Positions 11,953 to 32,289 of a stretch of 64,000 nt of DNA are shown here, one piece after another. Source of the DNA: Sipunculus nudus (Eukaryota > Annelida > Sipuncula > Golfingiida > Sipunculidae); assembly GCA_026874595.1 (NCBI GenBank), contig CM049308.1, positions 49,834,124-49,898,123 of the forward strand, read 5' to 3'. The first letter of the stretch is position 1; every line of letters begins with the position of its first letter. The notes under the pieces are model-generated. The model worked only from the letters and a program-made list of their open reading frames with translations, had not been told where the DNA came from and did not search any database. The position numbers and the translations under genes are program-made.

Positions 11953-13503
11953 CTTTACCTCCACCTGCAGTAAATGAAGATGAGACTTCTTGTGATCCAG
12001 AGAGATACTATTTCATAATAGCCAAGCATTGGTTGCCCTGAATTCTGCCTTTCATTTTGATATGGAAAACGTTGTGATTATGAGAAAAATGGCAACACGT
12101 TTCCATTAAAATCATAAATAAAAATTTAATCCTGCCAATGTGGTTTGTTCAGTCAATTAAACAAATCTGGCCACTCATTGAGATTTATTTTATTTTCAAT
12201 TTCCTTTATTTAAGTGTATTTTAAAGCTACCGGGGACATTTCTTGCTCGATTTTGTACGACTCTTTCATAATGATACACCTGGATGTTATAGTTATTTAA
12301 ATGAGATCTATGCTAGAATTATTTAAGTTAAAGCTAATTTTCATAAATTAATTTTAGATTTCTGAATTAGCTAAAATCCATACGATTATATAATCATATG
12401 ATCTTTAGTGTAGGCCTATACTTATAGATATAAAGTGTTTTATATACTAAAAAGGAAGTGTCCAGGCAGCTGACAATGCGGACAGACAGACCCCTGGATT
12501 TGGCTCTTAAAAAGACATACATACAGACCCCTTAAGATTTTGTCTTTAAAAACTTCATTAAAACTTAAAAGGAAGCCTTATCAATTGTTTTTAAATTTCA
12601 TAATTTTAAAGCTTAATTCAGTGTTAGACCCAGTAGTGGCTCTGTAGTATATAGAGTGCCACAGGCTTATGCTTTCATTTATCTATCAAATGGAACACAA
12701 ACAACAGTGAGTGTAGTACTTGTTCTGACCTGTTGGGTGCCTGTCATGGTCACCCGACCACTGTTCGCTATTGTTTCAGTGTGCGAGATATACAACTACA
12801 AGTATTACATTCACCTGGGAGTCCCAGGTAAGCAGCGATGATGTAAACACATGCACAAAGCTGGCTGAAACAATCGCGCCGGCTCACGTGGACTGGAACC
12901 CAACACAACACGGGGTCAGAATCAGTACTGCGCAGACAGTTAAACGCGCTCCGTCCGCAAGATAAATGAGGGCAGAGGCCTCAGGCCTCTACTGGAGTGC
13001 TGACTACTGTCACTAGGTTCAAATTCCATGTGTGCATGATCTGTAAATTAAATAAACAGGGCTTTCAGTGGAAACGTTCATGGTGAAAGTAGGGCAATAT
13101 TTATGGTAGTGATTTTACATTAAATCTATAGACTTATTAAATTTACAAAATCCAGCCCACATTACAGTCATGTTTCCCTGGGCGCAGCCATATTGCACCT
13201 CGGATGATTCTCGGATACACACTTCGGCTGCAATCGGAAAGTGGGTTGCAATAACGGAGGTATCCGAATGCTCCCGATTCCACCGTGGACGCATGGGTCA
13301 AGGCCGTAGATGGGCCCGGGAACGAGGATGCCTGCGGCTATTGACAATAGCTCGGCAACACCCATCGTTTTGACATGTAATCTGTTCGTAATCACAGTGA
13401 ATGCTCATATCCGCTGGCTTATCACATCCCTCGTGACGCTGTGTCTGTGCTAACAACCTCTCCGCTCCTCATTTGACTTATTTATTACGTCCACATCTGC
13501 AGG
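11953..13503. promoter_or_regulatory. Shared CINP/RBKS head-to-head promoter interval
   Basis: These 1.55 kb separate the start codons of CINP (minus) and RBKS (plus). The half next to RBKS, about 13170-13500, is clearly richer in CpG than its surroundings, which fits a CpG-type bidirectional promoter. The half next to CINP is AT-rich. A MITE-like palindromic repeat (12637-13000) lies between them. No clear TATA box was seen for either gene. The promoter role is inferred from gene orientation and base composition. Confidence 0.5.
12637..13000. mobile_element. Palindromic MITE-like repeat, copy 1
   Basis: The left edge (TGGCTCTGTAG..GCCACAGGCTTATG..TCATTTATCT) matches the left end of the repeat at 31630-32071. 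The right edge carries AGATAAATGAGGGCAGAGGCC, the inverted counterpart. Inside, ATTGTTTCAG and CTGGCTGAAACAAT form a second inverted pair, so much of the element can fold back on itself. No coding capacity is seen. The ends are degenerate, so the boundaries are approximate and no target duplication is called. Confidence 0.55.
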
Positions 13504-21960
<8,457 letters not shown>

Positions 21961-22098
21961 TACTCACTTCTGTTTGTAGAGTTATTCATTTCATGTTAAA
22001 CAATTACATTGAATTGTGCAATATTGTAGAAAAGAGTGACTCTGTTTGAAATGGCTGAAGCTAGAGAACTGTAACCATGTTTTCAAACTGGAGGATGT

Positions 22099-22104
22099 AA
22101 TAAA
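22099..22104 (+). promoter_or_regulatory. Likely RBKS polyadenylation signal AATAAA
   Basis: This canonical AATAAA lies 139 nt after the RBKS stop codon and is followed by a TG-rich stretch. It would give a short 3'UTR. Confidence 0.6.
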
Positions 22105-22442
22105 CTGAAGTGATTGTCGCCTGCTGGCCTCAGCATCATTCCAAAATTTTCACAACAGGAAACTAACTGTGACTTGGCAAGGCCTAGGTCTGAGAAATGT
22201 AACTGTGCTGCTTAGTAACAGTTTGACCAAGGTCATTTCTACTCGAAACAAACCTCCTCTTGGTAGGCACTGTAGGATGGACAGGACTACTTGTCTCAAC
22301 TGTCAAACTTCAAAATCAAAATTTGTTACATTTCAAGGAAACATCCATTAATATTTCACATGCGTATGCTTATAAAATATTACTTACTCCATGAAGTCCT
22401 TACCACTAGAACACCCATGTTTATCGAACTTGCCTTGAAACA

Positions 22443-22604
22443 GTTCTAATCCAATATTTTTGAGTGGACTAAATTGCCCTCTTCACTATATTCTAAATTC
22501 TCATCCAACATATTTGAATGGACTAAATTGCCCTCATCACTATATTCCAAGTTCTAATCCAACATATTTGAATGGACTTCATTGCCCTCTTCACTATATT
22601 TTTA
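22443..22604 (+). repeat. 54-bp tandem repeat, 3 copies
   Basis: The units share GGACTAAATTGCCCTC and TTCACTATAT and are spaced exactly 54 bp (TGGACT at 22465, 22519, 22573). Because 54 is a multiple of three, a reading frame stays open through all copies as an 18-residue repeat. I treat it as non-coding minisatellite. Confidence 0.85.
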
Positions 22605-24451
22605 TGGACACTGCTGGTGTATGTAGAAGCAGTGTGCCCATCAACCCTAAACAGCAGTTCTACTCTTGTTAGTCCCTGAGTCTGCCGAGTGCATGTCCCC
22701 CTAAATATTTAAGGAGTTGGAGATAAAGTTCTCCATCACCCTTTGGGGAGGTTAACTGCATAATTGTTAACATAGCGATTTTGAGATAATTTAGTCAAAC
22801 ACAATAGCATACTTTAAACATGGTTTATAGCTTCTTCATGTATTCCTCCATATTGTTCAGGAATACTTTTCCATCTCAGGTCACATTTTAGGATATGGTG
22901 TACAATTACCTACATTATAGTCTGTTGTTGAATGTTTGGAGATGGGGGTGATGTGAATCAAATTCAAATTATGTAAAATAAAGTGTTCACACTTTGACAT
23001 ATTTATACTTGTTTATATACTGTAAGTTACAAATATATTCCATATACATGTGGTGGGAGTAAAGAGACTATGATATTCAGGGGGGGGGAAGGGTGGATAT
23101 TTTGGACTTGGTTTCTCGGTATCTTCTCATGTGCATTATCCCCATCACATTTTCTCAGAAAACAAGCCTCATGTTGGGTGAGAGACCATATATTTTGATA
23201 TCAGAATTGTATTATATTGAAGGTTGAGTTTTGCAGCAGGCTTGTGAAAAAAGGTGAATTGCCCGTTTTCCTATAACTGATTTGATGACTTAGCATTCAG
23301 TCAAAACTCCTAAAATTATTATATTTTTATTATAATCCAATAACTTCTCAAAAACACTCTTTATTATGAGATGATATATACACCATGATGTACCTCTAAG
23401 CGAATCCTACAGTTGTTTCACATTTCTGATACATGAATAAACATTTTGCTGAATACAGTTTTAACTTGTAACTTCTGTTTACACAGAACTGAAGAGCCAT
23501 CATACAGAGGATTTACACTCTCATTACCACTGTACAGTGCTCGTTCCTTAATATATCTGGATCTCTAAAAATAGCCTTCTAAATTTATTTTTACATGCAT
23601 TTCTAAATTACATTATCAATTTCTTACACCAGATTTTCCTCAGATTACTGATGTACCATAACTGTATATGTGAAGAAGTAGAAATATTTCTTAACCCCTT
23701 CTGTACAAGTGTCTAAGCCAAGGGTGCCTTGTCATACATGAAGGCCCCACATGGGTCCTGCATTGGGAACATCCTACCAGCTTAAAGTCAGTCACCTTTC
23801 CATATGTGCGCCCTTCTGCGTATGTCCGGCATGCAGATTTGTTAATGGAGTTGGACTGTTGCAGGGGCCTGCATGCGGATGCCACCTGCAGTTTATAAAT
23901 TACCGGTGTGTGTCCTTGTCTTTAGGAAAGATAAAAGAGCTGACAGAATTTACAAGACTGCAGAAAGACTAAGCAGTCTTCATCAAGATATGGACCAGTA
24001 ACCAACTCTAGATAAAGTATGGCTGAGGATCGCTACCACTCACGCTTGGCTGGTGAGATAACATTAATCCATTTGCAACCTTGCCTCCCCAAAATGAATG
24101 TTTAAGGTGAATATTGACTTAAAAATTTAAGAAATTATGATTATTAGTACATACCTTTACCACAATATAATGAGTTAACCACATGCAGGATCCTGCCCAT
24201 GTGGAAATGTACTATCCGCATGCAAGGGACCCATACACAAAGTGGGCCTAACAGTTAACAACATTATTGCAGACATTGGCAAATTTTGTTATAACAATAA
24301 ATAATTCACAGAGTACATTATGGGTGTTAACATTGTCCACATGAAGTTACAGCTGCCATCTGGACAGTTTTGTTCCACAAATTTATGGCTCCTCATGCTC
24401 ATGATGTATTACATAAAAGTCTCTTTAAGTGAGAAGATGCATCGTCTTTTG

Positions 24452-25411
24452 TCAGGAACGTAAAGTCTTGATTCTTTTTGTTTCTCTGTATATAACCCAC
24501 TGCCTCACTGAAAAAAATGAAATAAAATAATTAAGCATATAAATGAATAACCAAGTGTATAAAATATTTAATCAATTATCTAACAATACCCATTATTATA
24601 TATATGAAGATGTAAATAGCTGATGAATGAACTGCTCATACATCGTATCTGAACAACATGTAACTAAATCTTGGACCATAAAAAGCTCCCATTAAAAAAC
24701 ACTTCTGTTTTAAGTGTTTTGTCTACCAGTAAGTGTAATTTTTTGTACTTTCTCAGAGTCCAGAAAAACATTACCCTCTGAAACCACATGAAATCAACTT
24801 GTAAAAATGGATACTTAATACCAGTTTCTGTTCAATCTTAAATTAAAAAATATCCCAAAGATCAAACTTTACCATAATCGATTTCCAAGAATACATATGA
24901 ATACATACCCCATGGGTCAAATAGGTATTTTTCTAGCTTGTCCGCTGTCCTGGGTCTGGTTGCACATCTGCGATGGCCTGATCCCGAGAGGCTCTCCAAC
25001 AGGACTAGAGAAATTCTGCAAAAAGGTACAAAATTTACAGATTATCACATTAATATACAATGGTTCTAGCAATTTGCCAGCCATGAACAATGGGTATAAA
25101 ACACTGCTTATAACAGTGCTTTTAGTTTAAGTTATCAAAGATGAAGTGACAATAGTAGCAGCATGAAATGCACATGCTACTGATGAAGTGAAGTCAAGTG
25201 TCAACACAATTTCAGTCAATTACAAGCTTTAATTTCTTTCACAAACAACATTACTTTATGGGGTAAGAATACAATGACCTATAATACGTTACAGGACTAC
25301 CATTCAATTTTTTATATACTTTCACATGATATAATTCACCCATATGTGTACATACTCCATGTACAGTGATAGTACACATGCTACTTACTTTCCTGCTTTC
25401 TTTGCCGACAT
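24452..25411 (-). CDS. MRPL33: Mitochondrial large-subunit ribosomal protein bL33m, 3 exons
   Basis: This is a small structural protein of the mitochondrial 39S ribosomal subunit. Coding exons on the minus strand are 25411-25389 (23 nt), 25015-24909 (107 nt) and 24507-24452 (56 nt). They join in frame to 61 aa (human 65, bacterial about 55). The L33 hallmarks are visible: an N-terminal KKAGK, then SLSGSGH, then DKLEKYLFDPW, then VRQWVIYRETKRIKTLRS. These correspond to the AGTGF..REKL..YDPVV..VLF.E.KKIR layout of the human protein. All splice sites are GT..AG (donors GTAAGT and GTATGT). The exons are too short to show up as long open frames. The gene is tail to tail with RBKS, 2.5 kb away, as in human. 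No convincing poly(A) signal was found close to the stop. Confidence 0.9.
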
Positions 25412-26347
25412 GGTTGACTTGATACAGTTTGCACCCAACTTTCCTGAAATGGGAAAAAATCCTTAGAAAAAAACTTTGTTTAGCATGTAACAAAAGAAGA
25501 AAGTCAATGAAATATGTAACAATGTTATTCAGTAATTTTCACTAAGGTTAAACATTCAAACAATTTTTTAAAATACACCACAACAAGGGACCTATAGGTC
25601 ACGGCGCTTAGCTGTTATATATGATAAACAAGGCCTACAGGCCTAATGCGCCTGTGCATATAGATATACACCAGGTATAACGCTTCAATGCTGAACCACT
25701 ACTTTTCATATTTATGAACAATGCAAGTACTAAACATTTTGAACAAGAAACAATACACAAACATCACTGCTGAAATTCTGGCATGGGTGCACACAACACA
25801 AAAATTATTGTAGGTGGCACCACAAGTCTTGTATACGACAAAGCTATTTGACATGTATAAATATGCCCAATTTCAGGCTGATATATCAAATTCCTCCATA
25901 AAATTAAGCAGGCAAATACACTTTGCAAAAGTCATTGTCGATGGCGACACCTGTCTTGTGAACGAGAAAGCCATTAAAGACACATAGACAGGTCAGAATA
26001 TCAGGCCAATACATCAAACTTACCTCAAGTCTGATGCACGGGGCTGACCAGGCTTAGGTGAGAAAGGCTGTTGCCCCGAGTGTACTGTTACAAATTACTG
26101 GCTCAGGCTACTGCACTGAGTGAACTCTTGACCTGCACCTGGCTAGACTGAGTGAACTTCTGACCTGTACCTGGCTGCACTGATTGAACTCTTGACCTGT
26201 TGCATTATCTGACACAGTTGGCAGTCTGCCAAAGTTATAAATAAATCCAGGCTGACCTTTTGCCTATTGCCAAATCTGAAATAGTAGCCACACAATTGCA
26301 TAAGCTCACAGATTGGCTCCATATGCAGCCCTGTGGGGCAGGACATC

Positions 26348-26435
26348 CATGAGGTGATTACATGATACTCATGAGGTGATCACATGCTACCCATGAGATG
26401 ATCACATGCTGCCCATGAGGTGATCACATGCCTGG
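26348..26435 (+). repeat. 22-bp minisatellite, 4 copies
   Basis: Units CATGAGGTGATCACATGCTA start at 26348, 26370, 26392 and 26414. Each contains the palindrome TGATCA or a variant. Inside the family B element. Confidence 0.9.
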
Positions 26436-27174
26436 TGCTTGGCTGCACTGATTGAACTGTTGACCTATATTTGGCTGCACTGAATGAACTCTTGATATGT
26501 TGCCAAATCTGAAACAGTTGGCAGTTTCTCAACCTATTCAAGAAACATACACAATCTTGGCCTGTTATGTATCTCTGCTAATATTTATCCAACACTAACC
26601 ATTTGAACAAACTTGAGAGGGCTTGCCTCTGGCATCATTTCTGTAAAATATTGAACAATTTGACTGGACTGTTTACAAGAAGAAGGCTTTTAAAGTTTTT
26701 TTTCAGCTTTTTCCCTGTAAAATCTAAGTAAATGCAGATAGCAAAAATAAGCTGAATCCATCAACATTTGATATGTGACAGATAACTGAATAAAATTTGG
26801 GGATGGTAGCTCCTGCTATTCCTGAGAAATTATGAGTTAGTGTACAGATGATATGCAATATCATAAATCTACATTTTTTAAAAGCTTTTAAAAAACATTC
26901 TTGTCAATATTTTCCATAGATAACCTGAAATCTAAATGTCTAGAGGCATGATGGATGCTGATAAACTGGTACTAGGCTAGATGTATCTGCTTCACACAGC
27001 TAACATATATGGTAATATGACTCAATTCAATCTTTATAATTCAGCCAAAATTAATTTTTTGGAACCATAAAAGACAATTATTATAAGAATGATTCAGGGA
27101 ATTATTCTTGCAAATTATTAAACAAACTGGCCTCAGTATCATCAGTCGAAAAACGTTTTGTAGGTTTATAACTC

Positions 27175-27770
27175 ATATGGGAAAATACAGCAAAATGGCA
27201 AAGTTCAGCTTCCCATAACTCAACCAAAAATCATTGAACCAAATCCATTTGAACAAACTTGAATTATCAACATCTAAGGATAATTAATGTGTGTGATTTA
27301 AGAATTTGGCCCAGTGGTTTTTGAGAAGATTTTTGTAGCCACTTCGCTAACATGGGCTGTTATGGCATATGACTAAATTCAGCTTCCCATAACTCAGCCA
27401 AAAGTCACTGAACTGAGACCATTTGAACAAATTTGAATTATCAACATCTAAGGATAATTAATGTGTGAGATTTAAGAATTTGGCCCAGTAGTTTTTGAGA
27501 AGATTTTTGTAGCCACTTAGCTAACATGGGCTGTTATGGCATATGACTAAATTCAGCTTCCCATAACTCAGCCAAAAGTCACTGAACTGAGACCATTTGA
27601 ACAAACTTGAATTATCAACATCTAAGGATAATAAATGTGTGAGATTTAAGAATTTGGCCCAGTGGTTTTTGAGAAGAAGATTTTTGTAGCCACTTAGCTA
27701 AAATGGGATGTTATGGCATATGACTAAATTCAGCTTCCCATAACTTAGCCAAAAGTCACTGAACCATTTT
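27175..27770 (+). repeat. Tandem repeat of about 175 bp, 3-4 copies
   Basis: TATGGCATATGAC marks unit joints at 27361, 27535 and 27712. Each unit has CAGCTTCCCATAACTCAGCC and GAATTATCAACATCTAAGG. Internal repeats of this size are typical of bivalve Helentron-associated elements. Confidence 0.85.
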
Positions 27771-30700
27771 AACAAAATTCAGGAAGCAATACCCTAGGAT
27801 CATTTCTGTGCGATATTAAACAATTTGGCCATTTCGTTTCAGAGAAGAAGTTATATGTAGCTGTCAGTATGATACGGGCACTGATGACCCCCGTACAAAA
27901 AAGGCTGATGCAGGTGGCGCCACCTAAACCTCAATTTCAGATATGACTCATGTGACCAACATTGGCATAAAATTTGGTGATGATAGCTCAAGCCATTTCT
28001 AAGATTGTAATTTTAGTATCCTTTTTGGACAGATGACTAAGTTCAACTTCCTGTAACTCGGCCAAAAATCACTGAACTTAAACCATTCGAACAAACTTAA
28101 GAGAGATTGTTCCAGGAATCATTTCTGTAAAATATTGGACAATTTGGCCGAACTGATTCGGAGAAGAAGATTTTTTAAGCTTTTTTGGCTTTTCCCCTAT
28201 AAAATCTAAGAAAATGCAGTTGACCAAAAAATAAGCAAAATCCGATAAAGTTTTTTAGATGACTTATTTTATGCATAAAATTTCGTGATGCTAATTCTTG
28301 CCATTTTCAAGATAGTATGGGTTAAGTACAGACGCCGGAAGACACCACACCATGGCATAAGCTCACAGGTTCGCTAAAAATATAATTTAGAAATGAGGCA
28401 CATGCCGGTTTTGTGTGGTAATAAATATAAGCTGTATTATGAGTTGTTGTTGTTTAGCTTATGTATGATTTTGATAGTACCTTTGGAGACAGGGAAGAGG
28501 ATTGATTTCATTTTAACAAATGGAGTACTATTGTCACACAGATTTTGACTTAGCCATATAACTTATAAGCAGAACATATAATAGAAGAGTTTAACTATTT
28601 ATTTTTGAAAAATACAAATATTGTCCCAAATATAATTTTTATTAAATATAATAAGAGAATCGTATGATTTTTTAAAATGAAATATAACTGAAATGATTAT
28701 TAAAATAATATTAAAGAATATATTCATGAATGCATTCATGAATACATTTTGAAAGTATTTGCACTGGTATTCATATACTTTCATTTTTACCTGAATTCCC
28801 ATTCTTTTTGCAAGAAACTTTATAATGGAGTACATATTCATATTTAAATACAATTGCAAAGTATTCGCACCATGTCTGGTATTTATATAGTTTTCACCAA
28901 ACGATGTTGAGAATCCAGAATATACAAAATTCATATACATTAAAATAATGATCATAAGTACCTGGTTTTATGGCTTTTTATTTATATTAAAAAAAAAATA
29001 AATGTAATATATTCATTTTGGACTAATTTCACATCAATGTACACACTAGACACAGTAGGAATCTAGATAAATATTATCAACTGCATCTTTGTCTATCATT
29101 AATTTCCTTCATATGATCCCTAATGATTTGTAATAAATAATATGATTTACTTTTTTATCATTAAAATTGAACTGAAAAATACTGCATGGTGTTATTTGGA
29201 ATATGTGACATTCTATCCATTGATACAAGATTCTTATATCATCATTAACTGCAAGTTAATTTCCTGTAATTATAAACTAACAAATTCCTTTTCTATTTTT
29301 CTTTAATTTGTTATTAAAATCCAATAAAAATTTATTAATTTATTGTTTATTGTTATGTTGTTGGTTAAAACTACTAGATGAGTTTGGTTCGACACCTGGA
29401 TCAACTGTGGCTGACCATAAGCTGCCTGGCTGCCCCAGTGAATGCCTTGCCTCAAGCATGCATAATTTGCTGAAAGTTCAACAAGGTCAACATACAGGTG
29501 ACTCAAGAGGGCTGGAGAGAGCCAAGGTCTGACATGGTCTCATAAAAACATTAATAAAAGCTACAATTTTGGGCCTATTTCTTTCAGCTTTCTATACTGA
29601 AAAGCTGAAATCCTTATGTGTGCATGATATGAATATTATATCAACAGTGCTCACAGGAAACAAACGTACCATGGTCAAAGTTGGGCAAAATTTAAGGTAC
29701 TAATTTTATATTTATACTAATATCTTATAAAATTTTAAAAAATTCAGAACTAATTTTGGGTATTCAATTGAATCTTGGTTAAATAATGTTACATCCCTGA
29801 CAAAAAATCTCTAGCTTCAGCAATCCCCTTGTTAAGGGAGTAAATATATTTCTTGATTTTTTACAAAGTGCATTATGTTTGGGCCAATAACTTAAAACAA
29901 TTACGCAATACTGACATCATTTCTGGCATGTGCATAGAGAATGTATAGAAAAATATATTTATCATATATGATTAAAGTCAGACCAGTGGTTTTGATATTA
30001 GGTAGTCTTGAAGTGTAACAATGGGTTTTTAATGGTAAAATGAAATTTTTCATTAATATCTCGAAGGTATTAAGTCCTAGTGACCAAATTCTTGGCATGG
30101 TAGGGGATTTTGGAGACATTTAATTGTATGCCAAATTTTAGGAAAACAGAGCTGAAGCTGGGGAGCTGTGCTCTTGCAAACTGCATAACACTAGCTTGAT
30201 GTAAACAATTTGTTACATGGTGCTTGAAAACTTGAATAAAATCTACAGTTTTTGATCAACTGGTTTCAAATTTTTGGTGTTAACAGACAAAATGCTAACA
30301 TAAACATGCTGTGAAAATTAAATCCACAGTACTTACAGGAAAAACACGTGCCGTGGTCAAAGTTGGGCAAAATTTAAGGTACCAATTTTTTTATTTTTGT
30401 TAATATTTTAAAAAATTTAAAAGATTTTGATCTAATTTTGGGTATACAATTTAATTTTGATTAATTAAAGTTATATTACTGGGAAAAAAAGTCCATAGCT
30501 TTAAAATGTTTTGTGTTAAGTGATCAAATATCTTTCCTGATTTTTTAAAAAAAGCATTATGTTTGGGCCCATAACTTTTTAAAATTACATAATACAGACA
30601 TAATTTCTGGCATGTACATAGGAACTATATAGAGGAATATTTATGGTAAATATGAGGAAAAACAGATGAGTGGTTTTGATATTAGGCAGACCTGAAGTGT

Positions 30701-31629
30701 GAAAATAGGTTTTTAATAAAAAATTGAGGTTTTTCCTTAATTTCTCAAAGGAACGAAGTCGCAAAGACCCAGTTTTCGGCTTGGTAGGAGATCTTGGGGA
30801 CATCTAACATTATGCTGAATTTCCAATTCCTAGGTCTTCTGTTTCAAAATGTGCCACATCTACGAACGGACGGACAGATGGACAATGGACCACGACTAAG
30901 TCAGCTGAGCTAAAAATCATACAAGACTGTTTCACACCTTCTTTTAGCTGCAGTGACAGGTGCCAACCAGGGTTGGGGCAAGTACACTGTTAAAGTACTT
31001 GAGCACTTGAGGATGAAAAATTTAAGACATTATTTGGTGTACAGTCTGATAAAAGGCAAGTCTAAATTAAAATTTACAGCATCTTAACAAAACAAGTGAA
31101 AAAAAAACACTTCCTTTAATTAATACCAAGGTGTTTAATAGATGGGATCAGCGCGACACTCCTTTACAATAAAACTAGGCTAATTACCATTAATGCAGCA
31201 TTTGCTACCTTTTGGATTTTTGGTAATTACCAGATGTCAAGTAGTGCATATGACTTGCTTCCATTCCTTACCTGACAAAAGGCCCACTGACCAGATGACT
31301 AGGTTGTCATAGTAACCATATAGAAACTGATTTATAAAATAGGTTTCATGTCACATTGGTTAACTTTATTTGTCATTACCAACTTTTATATACACCAGTC
31401 AATTTGGTTTCATTATTTGCTTCCTGAATCCAACAAAGCTGTGAACAAAGATGAAGGTCGCCAAGTGGGACAAATGGGGTTACTCAAAGTAGGACCAGTT
31501 TGCCAGTGGAAAATATCACTTTGACCACGACATTTTCTATTTGTCAATACATATTTACCATCAATCCCAGAGGTAGCAAATGCAGCATTAGTGCCCTCCC
31601 AGTTCTTTGCCCACTGGTAGACCTGGTTG

Positions 31630-32071
31630 TGGCTCTGTTGTAAACACAAAGCCACAGGTCGCTGCCTTCATTTATCTACCTGATAGGAACACATGCACTG
31701 TGAGCCAGGCTCACAGCCAGACTGGTCGGCTAGGGTGATTGTTTCAGCCAGCAGTGTGCAATGCAAGTAATACATCTTCACTGCTAACTTCCTGGTTCAC
31801 CCAGCTGAAATGTGACACATGCACCTGGCTGGCTGAAACAATCCAGGGTGTAACTCTGGAAACAACCCATGTAGCCAGTAGTTATGTGTAGGAAGTGGTC
31901 CCTTTACAAGGACACTCACAGCAGTGATGATGCAACACATGCACTGCACATTGCCCTGGTTCACCACTCTCAAGATAAGATGTACTTAAAATGGGTGCAT
32001 CATTAGAAGATGCATGCATTCCCAGCTGCTAGATAAATAAAGCCAGCGGCCTGTGGCTTACAACAGAGCCA
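31630..32071. mobile_element. Palindromic MITE-like repeat, copy 2 (442 bp)
   Basis: Terminal inverted repeats: left TGGCTCTGTTGTAA..GCCACAGGTCGCTG, right CAGCGGCCTGTGGCTTACAA..CAGAGCCA, extending to TTTATCTA / TAGATAAA. Internal GATTGTTTCAGCCAGC pairs with GGCTGGCTGAAACAATC. Related to 12637-13000. No coding capacity. Confidence 0.65.
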
Positions 32072-32289
32072 AAACAAGGTCTAGCATACTGGTAGCTAAT
32101 TTAGTTATTAGGCTAAAAGCCATTGGCATTAAAACCCCTGGCCTGGGGCCCATAACCCTGATTGGAAGTAGTGCCAGCTTGTTAGCAAGATGCCAGTGAT
32201 TGGTCAGATATGTAACAGACAACAGTTGAGGGTAACACTGTGCTGTCATCAGTGCCAATAGGGAGCCACCAAATAAACCTGGCTATGCT

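Larger units (their letters stand above)
21961..24451. other. RBKS-MRPL33 intergenic region
   Basis: This stretch between two convergent genes holds the RBKS 3'UTR, a 54-bp tandem repeat (22443-22604), a poly-G patch near 23081, and an inverted-repeat segment. In that segment ACATGGGTCCTGCAT near 23747 pairs with ATGCAGGATCCTGCCCATGT near 24183, and TGCATGCGGAT near 23870 pairs with ATCCGCATGCA near 24213. This could be a worn-out MITE of about 460 bp. No exons were recognised. Confidence 0.5.
25628..28381 (-). mobile_element. Helentron-like family B element, copy 2
   Basis: It has the same ends as 3117-5028: stem-loop AGGCCTACAGGCCT at the low-coordinate end and ATTTTTAGCGAACCTGTGAGC (minus strand) at 28381. 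The interior differs by internal tandem repeats: four 22-bp units (26348-26435) and about three units of 174-177 bp (about 27175-27770). One perfect GGTGGCGCCACC lies at 27913-27924. No replicase or helicase frame is visible. Confidence 0.65.
25583..30917 (-). mobile_element. Helentron-like family A element carrying a nested family B element
   Basis: The 5' end on the minus strand is at about 30917 (TTTTTAGCTCAGCTGAC, then GTCC-rich sequence). The interior at 29540-30840 has two copies of the 690-bp unit also seen at 500-1740. The 3' hairpin end, GACCTATAGGTC next to CCCTTGTT on the minus strand, is at 25583-25620. Only 14 bp further in, a family B element begins. The simplest reading is one A element of about 2.6 kb interrupted by a B insertion near its 3' end. 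The repeat at 28690-28885 also lies inside. Confidence 0.5.

Noticed and set aside
13016-13027. Pol III box B near RBKS (GGTTCAAATTCC)
   Set aside because: One base too long for the consensus, with no box A at a suitable distance.
24897-25130. 77-codon plus-strand frame
   Set aside because: It is the complement of MRPL33 exon 2 plus flanking intron; the conserved signal is on the minus strand.
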